Part shown: one piece after another, positions 33,924-39,788 of the stretch
Numbering within the stretch: position 1 is the first letter of the stretch
Layout: each line of letters opens with the position of its first letter
Assembly (NCBI GenBank): GCA_023150895.1
Contig: JAKLJY010000074.1
Location: 1 to 39,788 of the forward strand
Reading direction: 5' to 3'
Origin: Myxococcota bacterium
GTDB lineage: Bacteria; Myxococcota_A; Bradymonadia; UBA7976; UBA1532
Length of the DNA: 39,788 nt
Position numbers and translations under genes: made by a program
Notes under the pieces: generated by a model
Seen by the model: only the letters and a program-made list of their open reading frames with translations
What the model was told of the DNA's origin: nothing
The model's database searches: none

Positions 33924-34625
33924 ATGTGCCTCACCCCGCTCGAACGTCTCGCCCGCCCGCGTCTGTGCGGATGGGTGCTCGCGTTCCTGATGGGGATGCC
34001 CGGGCAAGGCGTCGCCTGGCAACTGCCGGCACGGCACGCGCTGCGTCGCGCGAGCGCTGCGCTGGCCGCACCCGCCGGCGAAGGCGCCTACGAGGTCGCG
34101 CTCGTCGGCCGGTCCCGCGGGTCGGCTGGTGATGCGACGACCCCCCTGGCGCTCCGGTGGGCGTTCGACCGGGGCGCGCGCACGGCCGCGGTCGCGTGGC
34201 GCGACGAGCGTGGGAGGGCGATGACATGGCGGCGCGGTCTGCCGATGCCACCCCCCGGGGCGACCGCACCCACCGAGGCGGAGCTCGTGCTCCTTCCGCG
34301 ACTCTTCGCGGACGCCGATCCTGCCGGCCTGGCCCTGGCTCTGGGCGTGGACGGAGAACGCCGCCACCTTGCGCTCCACGGCGAGCGCGTGGTCGATGTT
34401 CTCGGCGCGGACCGCGGCGGACGAGACGCCCCCCAGATCTGGCTCGATCACGAGACCCATCGCCCGGCGAGGGTCGTCTTCAGGTCGGCGGACGGCCGCT
34501 TCTGGCGCCTCGACCTCCTGGACTGGAACGGCCCGCTGTTCCCGCGCCGCGTCGTCGTCAGCGAGGGGGCCCGCCCGGTCCGGACCTACGAGGCCGAACC
34601 ACCGCGCCGGCGGGGTGCGCCGTGA
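33924..34625 (+). CDS. LolA-like exported protein
   Basis: 233 residues from ATG 33924, with GGAGG 8 nt upstream; the long upstream extension is antisense to another gene. A hydrophobic N-terminus (LCGWVLAFLMGMPGQGVAW) suggests a signal peptide with cleavage near 32. The mature part ends in strands such as IWLDHETHRPARVVF and FWRLDLLDWN, the pattern of LolA/LppX-fold proteins in which a Trp/Asp-rich strand precedes 'P-x-R-[VL]'. A role in moving lipids or lipoproteins across the periplasm is therefore possible but unproven. Its stop overlaps the GTG start of priA (GTGA), indicating translational coupling. Confidence 0.72.
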   Translation: MCLTPLERLARPRLCGWVLAFLMGMPGQGVAWQLPARHALRRASAALAAPAGEGAYEVALVGRSRGSAGDATTPLALRWAFDRGARTAAVAWRDERGRAMTWRRGLPMPPPGATAPTEAELVLLPRLFADADPAGLALALGVDGERRHLALHGERVVDVLGADRGGRDAPQIWLDHETHRPARVVFRSADGRFWRLDLLDWNGPLFPRRVVVSEGARPVRTYEAEPPRRRGAP

Positions 34626-37048
34626 ACGACGCGGCGGGGGAGGTCGTCGAGATCGCCGTGCCAGTCGCCGTGCGGCGGGCCTTTCACTATGCGTGGCCGG
34701 CGGCGCTTGGGGTCGCCGAGGTGGGGGCGCGGGTGCGGGTCCCCTTCGGCTCGAGCCAGCTCGTCGCCTACGTGGTCGGGCGCCGCGCGATCCCGCCCGA
34801 GGGGGTCAGGCTCGCCACCGTGCTCGAGCGGCTCGATCCCCCCGGTGCGCCGACGTTCTCCGAGGCGGCCCTCGGCTTCGTCCGCTGGCTCGCGGAGTAC
34901 TACCGCGCCCCCCTCGGTGAGGCCCTGCGCGCCGCCCACCCCAGCGCGGCCAACGTTCAGTTCGAGCGCGCCCTCGTCCGAACGCCCGCCGGCCGGGACG
35001 CCCTCTCGGTGGCCGGGGACCTCTCCGCCGCCGCGCGGGACGTGCTGACTCGCCTCGGCGAGGCACCGGTTGCCCTCGAAGCGCTTGCGCCGGCCCCGTC
35101 GCCGTCGCTGATCCGCAAGCTCGCCGACGCGGGCCTCGTCGAACGCACCCACGTGGTCGCTGCCCCGCGCGTGGCCGTCAAGACCGAGCGGTGCGTCACG
35201 GCCGTCGCGCCCCCCATGCCGGGGGCGGCGGGTCGAACGCGCAAGCGGGATGCGCTCCTCGCCTGGCTGATCGGTCGTGGTCCGGTCGCCGTGCGCGAGG
35301 TGCGCGAGGCGTTTCCGCAGGCGGCCGCCCATCTGCGAGCGCTCCTCGACGAGGGCAGGGTCGTCGAGACGTTCGCCGAGGTCCTCCGGGACCCGTTCTT
35401 CGGCGAACCGGTCGTGCGGGACACGCCACCCGCGCTGACGTCGGCGCAGCGCCAGGCGGTCGCGGCCATCTCGGAGGCCTCGGGCTTCGAGGGCTTCCTG
35501 CTGCATGGCATCACGGGCAGCGGCAAGACCGAAGTGTACCTGCATGCCATCGAGCGGTGCCTGGCGTCGGGCCGCGGTGCGCTGGTGCTCGTGCCCGAGA
35601 TCGCGCTGACGCCGCAGCTCGTGCGGCGCTTCCGTGCCCGGCTCGGCGACGCGCTCGCCGTCATGCACAGCGGTCTCTCGGACGCGGCCCGGTTCGATCA
35701 GTGGCGGCGCCTGCGTCGCGGCGACGTCCGGATCGCGATCGGGGCCCGCAGCGCCATCTTCGCCCCGGTCGAAGCGCTGGGACTCATCATCGTCGACGAG
35801 GAGCACGACCCCTCTTACAAGCAGGGGGACGGGGTCCGCTATCAGGCCCGGGACATGGCCTTGCTGCGGGGCCACCGCGAGCGCGCGGCCGTCGTTCTCG
35901 GCTCGGCGACGCCTTCCCTCGAGAGCACCCACAACGCGGCGGTGGGCAAGTTGCGGCGGCTCGTCCTCGCCGAGCGCCCGACCGGCGGTCATCTGCCGGA
36001 CGTCGAGCTCGTCGATCTCCGGCTGGACCGCCCGCCCCGCGACGCCGCGCCCTTTCTGTCCGTGCCGCTGCGCAACGCGCTGGCCCATGCGCTGGGTCGG
36101 GGCGAGCAGAGCATTCTCTTCCTCAACCGCAGGGGCTTCAGCAACTACGTCCAGTGCCGCACCTGTGGCCATGTGCCGGAGTGCGAACACTGTGCCGTCG
36201 CGCTGACGTGGCACCGGGGTCCACAGCTCCTCCGATGCCACTACTGCGACGCCGTCCGGGCCATGCCGGGGCAGTGCCCGGAGTGTCGACGGGGCGAGCT
36301 CGGGCTGCCGGGGCACGGCACGGAGCGCGTCGAGGAGGCGCTGCGCGCGCTCTTTCCGGCGGCGCGGGTCGCACGGCTCGACCGGGACACGGCGACGGGT
36401 CGCGGCCTCGCCTCGGTCCTCGAAGCCATGCGGGACGGGCGCATCGACATCCTGGTCGGGACGCAGATGGTCACGAAGGGACACGACTTTCCGGCGGTGA
36501 CGTTGGTGGGCGTTCTGGCGGCGGACGCCGGCCTGGCGTTCCCGGACTTTCGCGCGGCGGAGCGGACGTTTCAGTTGCTCGCGCAGGTCGCGGGGCGGGC
36601 GGGGCGGGGTCAGCGGGCCGGGCGGGTCCTCGTCCAGACCTGGAACCCGGCCGTGCCGTGCCTCGAAGCCGTTCGCCGTCACGATCACGCCGCCTTCGCA
36701 GCACAGGAGCTCGAGCTGCGCCGCGCGCTCGGGTACCCGCCGTTCGAGCATGCCGTCGGCGTGCGACTCGACGCCCGGGAGCCCGAGGTCGTCGAGCAGG
36801 TCGCTCGGGCACTCGCGGAGCGCCTGCGCGCCGAAATGGCGGGGCCGGCGGGGGAGGGCGTGCGGCTGCGCGGCCCCGCGCCCGCGCCCCTTCTGCGGCT
36901 GCGAGGTCGGACCCGCTGGGCGCTGCTCCTGACCGCGCTGCGGCGAGACCGCTTGCGGGCGCTGCTCGACGCGTGTGAACCGACGGCCTTTCCCCGACCC
37001 GCCGATGTGCGCATCATCGTCGACGTGGATCCGCAGGACTTCCTCTGA
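34622..37048 (+). CDS. priA: Primosomal replication restart helicase PriA
   Basis: 808 residues from GTG 34622, overlapping the previous stop as GTGA. PriA is a 3'-5' superfamily 2 helicase that reloads the replisome at stalled forks. Landmarks: N-terminal DNA-binding domain (FHYAWP, VRVPFGSSQLVAYV); Walker A GITGSGKTEVY (296-303); Walker B DEEHDPSYKQ (392-395 is DEEH); and a two-zinc Cys cluster (Cys512 to ~552) with CRTC, CEHC, CHYC and CPEC. C-terminal helicase motifs include GTQMVTKGHDFP and LLAQVAGRAGRG. The length is slightly longer than E. coli PriA (732). The next gene starts within its stop codon. Confidence 0.96.
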   Translation: MNDAAGEVVEIAVPVAVRRAFHYAWPAALGVAEVGARVRVPFGSSQLVAYVVGRRAIPPEGVRLATVLERLDPPGAPTFSEAALGFVRWLAEYYRAPLGEALRAAHPSAANVQFERALVRTPAGRDALSVAGDLSAAARDVLTRLGEAPVALEALAPAPSPSLIRKLADAGLVERTHVVAAPRVAVKTERCVTAVAPPMPGAAGRTRKRDALLAWLIGRGPVAVREVREAFPQAAAHLRALLDEGRVVETFAEVLRDPFFGEPVVRDTPPALTSAQRQAVAAISEASGFEGFLLHGITGSGKTEVYLHAIERCLASGRGALVLVPEIALTPQLVRRFRARLGDALAVMHSGLSDAARFDQWRRLRRGDVRIAIGARSAIFAPVEALGLIIVDEEHDPSYKQGDGVRYQARDMALLRGHRERAAVVLGSATPSLESTHNAAVGKLRRLVLAERPTGGHLPDVELVDLRLDRPPRDAAPFLSVPLRNALAHALGRGEQSILFLNRRGFSNYVQCRTCGHVPECEHCAVALTWHRGPQLLRCHYCDAVRAMPGQCPECRRGELGLPGHGTERVEEALRALFPAARVARLDRDTATGRGLASVLEAMRDGRIDILVGTQMVTKGHDFPAVTLVGVLAADAGLAFPDFRAAERTFQLLAQVAGRAGRGQRAGRVLVQTWNPAVPCLEAVRRHDHAAFAAQELELRRALGYPPFEHAVGVRLDAREPEVVEQVARALAERLRAEMAGPAGEGVRLRGPAPAPLLRLRGRTRWALLLTALRRDRLRALLDACEPTAFPRPADVRIIVDVDPQDFL

Positions 37049-37962
37049 TGTGTCGCCCACGAGCCGACCACCGCGCGCTCGCTGCACTTGCGCTTGCGCT
37101 CGCGTATGCAGCGGGCTGCACCTCGTCGGCGGACACGGACGATCGCGCCGGGATGCCGCGGGGGGACGCCGCCGACGTGCCGCCGGAACCGGCGCGCGAC
37201 GGCACCGCGGGTGCCCCGGATGCCCCCCGCGAGGCACCGGCCGATGCCGCCGGCGATGTGGCGGCGAGCGACGGCGAGTTGCCGGACGCCGCGCGCCCGG
37301 GGGCGGGTGACCGACCGCGGTTTCGGTACGCCATCGCCGAGAGTCATCGCGCGAAGATGATGGTGCGCCCGGTCTTTCACGTCGACCGCGACCCGGCGGA
37401 ACACCCCGAGGCCCCCGCCCTGTGCACGAACTACGCCGGCGAACCGTTCCCCGCGTGTTACGACGGCCACACGGGCTCGGACTTCATGCTCGGGGGCGGC
37501 TTTGCCACGATGGACGCCGGCTCGGCGCCCGTGGTCGCGGCCGCCGGGGGCGTCGTCGAGGTGGCCGAGGATGGTCACTACGATCGCTGTCGGGGCAACG
37601 TCGAGACGCTCGAGGTCACCTGCGACGGGCACGAGATGCGGGCCAACTTCGTACGGCTCCGCCACGCGAACGGGTGGTCGTCGCTGTACTACCACCTGAA
37701 GCAGGGGAGCGTCGCGGTCTCGGTCGGCCAACGGGTCGCGTGTGGCGACGTCCTCGGCCTCGTGGGCTCGAGCGGCCGGTCGACGCTGCCGCACCTGCAC
37801 TTTCAGGTCGAAAGCCCCGACGGCGAGGTGGTCGATCCGTTCGCCCGGGCCGACGACCCGGCGGGGAGCCTCTTCGTCGAACAGGCGGCGGCGGACGGCA
37901 GGCCGGGCGGGGCGTGCGATGCACGGTGGGCGAATCCCCCGGACGATGTGTCGCCGCGCTGA
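37048..37962 (+). CDS. M23-family (LytM-like) metallopeptidase lipoprotein
   Basis: 304 residues; ATG 37048 shares a base with the priA stop (TGATG). A lipoprotein signal ends at AYAAGC (Cys ~24), followed by a ~70-residue Asp/Pro/Ala linker. The M23 domain (~95-285) has the metal ligands: HTGSDFM (His-x3-Asp) and HLHFQVE (HxH), with YYHLKQGSV between. These enzymes are glycyl-glycine or peptidoglycan endopeptidases, though many members without a full ligand set are regulators; here the set looks complete. Three short-spaced Cys suggest disulfides. Probably a periplasmic cell-wall hydrolase, co-translated with PriA. Confidence 0.88.
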   Translation: MCRPRADHRALAALALALAYAAGCTSSADTDDRAGMPRGDAADVPPEPARDGTAGAPDAPREAPADAAGDVAASDGELPDAARPGAGDRPRFRYAIAESHRAKMMVRPVFHVDRDPAEHPEAPALCTNYAGEPFPACYDGHTGSDFMLGGGFATMDAGSAPVVAAAGGVVEVAEDGHYDRCRGNVETLEVTCDGHEMRANFVRLRHANGWSSLYYHLKQGSVAVSVGQRVACGDVLGLVGSSGRSTLPHLHFQVESPDGEVVDPFARADDPAGSLFVEQAAADGRPGGACDARWANPPDDVSPR

Positions 37963-37991
37963 CGCCGGGCGGGCGATTCTCCGGCAGGCGC

Positions 37992-39167
37992 TCAGGGCAG
38001 CGGCGCCCCCGGGGCCCCGACGGCCACCCGCCAGACGCGGGTCCCGAAGAGTTCGGTCACGTACAGCGAGCACGGGTCGAAGCCCGGCGCGCGCCCGAAC
38101 GCGAGGCTCGCCGGCGTTCGCATCCCGTCCGGCTTCAGCAGCGTCGGCGTCTCGGGCTCTTCCGGGGCGTGCCGCGCAATGACACCGGCGACGTTGCGCG
38201 CGACGTAGAGCTGATCGTGCGCATCGAGCGCGACGCCATCCTGCGTAATGCCGGCGCCGCCGCGCGCGACGACGGTGCCCATGGCTTCGATGGGCAGGCC
38301 GCCTTCTCCGAGCGGGTAGAGGCTGACCTCTCCATCGGGTGTGAACGTCGAGACGACCCACAGGTGCGTCCGGGCGAGGTCGAGCGCCATGCCATTGGGG
38401 GAGGGCACCGCCGAGAGCGCCGGGGTGACCTCGCCATCGAGGCCGACATGCCAGACGCGGGTGTCGAAGTCGTCGGAGACCAGGAGGCTGTCGTCGGGGA
38501 GCACGGTCACGAAGTTCGGGCTGTCGAGTCCGCTGACGATCTTCGTCGCGGTGCCATCGGGCTCGACGAGCCACACGCCCCCGTCCGGCACGCCCGGGTC
38601 GTTCGTGGCGCCGATGTCGGCGACCGCGAGTCGCCCATCGGAGAGAAACGCCAGTCCGAGCGCGTCGGGGAGGGTGACAAAGGGCAACGACGTCCCGTCC
38701 GGGAGCACACGGCGAATCTCGCCGGCCCGGGGTGAGCTGACATACAGCGCGTCGGGCCCCGCGGCGATGCCCTCGGAGCCCCGGTCGAAGCCCTCGGCGA
38801 AGACGACGGCCTCGCCCGGGCGCAGGTCGTCCGCACAGACCTCGTCGACCGGATGGGCCAGGGGCCAGAGCGGCGCAGCGGCATCCGGGAGCGGCGGGCT
38901 CGCGTCGGCCAAGCCGTCGCTGCCGTCCGGCGCCGGGGGGCGGGCGTCGACCGTCGGGGTCGCCGTCGCGTCGACCGCGCCGTCCGCCGTTGAAGGTGTC
39001 CCGCCCGCGTCGACGGTGGGCACGGGTGTCCCGCCCGTCGCGCCGTCGCCGGCGACCGCCCCGTCACCCCCCCCACCGCACGCGCAGACGAGGAGGGCGA
39101 AGGCGGCCAGCGACCCGGTTCGGTGGGGCAGGGGCCGTGCCGGCGTGGCGAATGCAGGTGCTCGCAT
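37992..39167 (-). CDS. Beta-propeller (SMP-30/NHL-like) lipoprotein
   Basis: 391 residues from ATG 39167. The signal peptide (RTGSLAAFALLVCAC) gives a lipidated Cys near 30, followed by a ~70-residue Asp/Ala/Pro linker with 'DA' repeats. Residues ~110-391 contain regularly spaced strands typical of a six-bladed propeller: GSEGIAAGPDALYVSS, PFVTLPDALGLAFLSDGRLAVADIG, SPNFVTVLPDDSLLVSDDF, SPNGMALDLARTHLWVVS, and QDGVALDAHDQLYVARN. The spacing and the PNGMALD and SDDFD turns match the SMP-30/gluconolaconase-like family. Substrate unknown; many such lipoproteins have no measured activity. Confidence 0.78.
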   Translation of the reverse strand: MRAPAFATPARPLPHRTGSLAAFALLVCACGGGGDGAVAGDGATGGTPVPTVDAGGTPSTADGAVDATATPTVDARPPAPDGSDGLADASPPLPDAAAPLWPLAHPVDEVCADDLRPGEAVVFAEGFDRGSEGIAAGPDALYVSSPRAGEIRRVLPDGTSLPFVTLPDALGLAFLSDGRLAVADIGATNDPGVPDGGVWLVEPDGTATKIVSGLDSPNFVTVLPDDSLLVSDDFDTRVWHVGLDGEVTPALSAVPSPNGMALDLARTHLWVVSTFTPDGEVSLYPLGEGGLPIEAMGTVVARGGAGITQDGVALDAHDQLYVARNVAGVIARHAPEEPETPTLLKPDGMRTPASLAFGRAPGFDPCSLYVTELFGTRVWRVAVGAPGAPLP

Positions 39168-39197
39168 GTTCGACTCTCGTTTCGGTAGATTGCCCGC

Positions 39198-39776
39198 ATG
39201 GTCGCAAAGCCCCCGTCCTCGATGAAAGGCTTCTCTTTCGCCGCCGGTGCGCTCACCGTCGCGCTCGTCGCCGCGCCCGGCTGCGACGACGGGGCGGCGG
39301 GCGTCCGGACCGTCGGCGTCGCGAGCGATCGCGATGCGGGGCAGGGGGCGTTCCCGCCGGGACCGGACGCGGGCGCGGACGCTACGCCCCGCGATGCGAC
39401 GGTGGTGCCCGTCGACGGCGGCGCAGGCGATTCCCCGGACGTCGGCTCAGGCGATCCCCCGGACGTCGGCTCAGGCGATCCCCCGGACACCGGCGGGTCC
39501 GCGGGGCCGGACGCGTCGACCCCCGTCCCGCCGCAACCGGACACCGGCGCCGGGCCGGATGCCGTCGTCGCACCGGTACCGGTCCCCGAGCCGGACGCGA
39601 CGCCGCCGGCGCCCGGTCGCGATGCCGCCGTCGCGCCGGTACCGGCGCCCGATGCCGCGCCGCCCGCCGTCTGCGGGAACGGCGTGCTCGAGGCCGGTGA
39701 GGCCTGCGACGACGGCGCCCTCCGTGCCGGCTGCGAGGGTCGGCGGAAATTGTCCGCCGGCTCCGCAGCCCGCTGA
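39198..39776 (+). CDS. Asp/Pro-rich lipoprotein with CDDG module, possibly frameshifted
   Basis: 192 residues from ATG 39198; ATG 39222 is an in-frame alternative. Signal region SFAAGALTVALVAAPGC gives a lipidated Cys near 29. The body (~40-158) is a low-complexity linker of GDSPDVGS, PPDVG and PDA-type repeats. It then meets VCGNGVLEAGEACDDG, the opening of the myxobacterial Cys-rich (CDDG, DUF4215-like) repeat, but stops ~20 residues later without the Cys-rich continuation. The +1 frame after 39740 would read GGNCPPAPQPAESRL and stays open to the window edge. A frameshift, natural or sequencing-derived, is therefore possible, and the gene may continue beyond the window. Divergent from the propeller lipoprotein. 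Confidence 0.6.
   Translation: MVAKPPSSMKGFSFAAGALTVALVAAPGCDDGAAGVRTVGVASDRDAGQGAFPPGPDAGADATPRDATVVPVDGGAGDSPDVGSGDPPDVGSGDPPDTGGSAGPDASTPVPPQPDTGAGPDAVVAPVPVPEPDATPPAPGRDAAVAPVPAPDAAPPAVCGNGVLEAGEACDDGALRAGCEGRRKLSAGSAAR
39426..39497 (+). repeat. Three 24-bp repeats in a lipoprotein linker
   Basis: Units begin at 39426, 39450 and 39474 with GGCGAT(T/C)CCCCGGAC; the first two differ by one base and the third diverges in its second half. They encode GDSPDVGS, GDPPDVGS and GDPPDTGG. Slippage-prone low-complexity DNA. Confidence 0.85.
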
Positions 39777-39788
39777 ATCCCGACTTGC

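Overview
The window is about 70% GC and reads like a chromosome segment of a Myxococcota or Bradymonadota-type (former Deltaproteobacteria) bacterium. The reasons are: many lipoproteins with long Asp/Pro/Ala linkers rich in 'PDA' and 'DAG'; a C-terminal MYXO-CTERM-type sorting signal (Cys pair, hydrophobic helix, Arg cluster) on a 1296-residue protein; a CGNGVLExGExCDDG module typical of myxobacterial surface proteins; and two sigma-54 enhancer-binding proteins within 10 kb. No rRNA, tRNA, CRISPR array or prophage is visible. The only mobile-element trace is a transposase cut by the left edge.

Layout. 1-613: N-terminal part of a DDE transposase (minus). 865-3159: membrane-anchored sulfatase/phosphotransferase-like enzyme (minus). 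3269-4854: three small exported proteins (plus). 4876-8543: an FHA-GAF-AAA+-Fis sigma-54 activator followed 2 nt later by a C45-type Ntn-hydrolase fused to a TPR tail. 8580-14846: the most interesting block, comprising a radical SAM/SPASM protein with a C-terminal cysteine-rich tandem repeat, an octaheme cytochrome lipoprotein carrying seven 8-Cys repeats, and a divergent PAS-type sigma-54 activator. 14854-16414: a polytopic membrane protein and a YceI protein. 16539-20190: two overlapping DUF4139 (MuiA-like) paralogues. 20370-22054: PPC-domain lipoprotein and QueF. 22216-27837: the TSP3-repeat MYXO-CTERM protein and a membrane-anchored transglutaminase. 27933-32308: type II topoisomerase A and B subunits in a TGATG-coupled operon. 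32370-33782: unrecognised protein with a duplicated 90-residue module. 33924-37962: LolA-like protein, PriA and M23 lipoprotein, coupled by start/stop overlaps. 37992-39776: a beta-propeller lipoprotein and a divergent lipoprotein at the right edge.

Candidate new system (8.6-14.8 kb). The octaheme cytochrome gene and the radical SAM gene each have a near-consensus -24/-12 sigma-54 promoter with exact GG-N10-GC spacing. Upstream of the cytochrome promoter, in the divergent intergenic region shared with the sigma-54 activator, lies an array of GTTGC half-sites repeated every 10 bp in two opposed blocks. Upstream of the radical SAM promoter lie two copies of a different dyad, GTTTC-N6-GAAAC, 43 bp apart centre to centre. 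Both gene products carry cysteine-dense repeats: 12 Cys in the last 44 residues of the radical SAM protein, and 56 Cys in seven repeats of the cytochrome. A plausible reading is a sigma-54-controlled respiratory or redox module in which a SPASM-type maturase modifies its own fused Cys-rich tail, or the repeats of the cytochrome, before export. The promoters and repeats are seen directly; the modification chemistry is inference.
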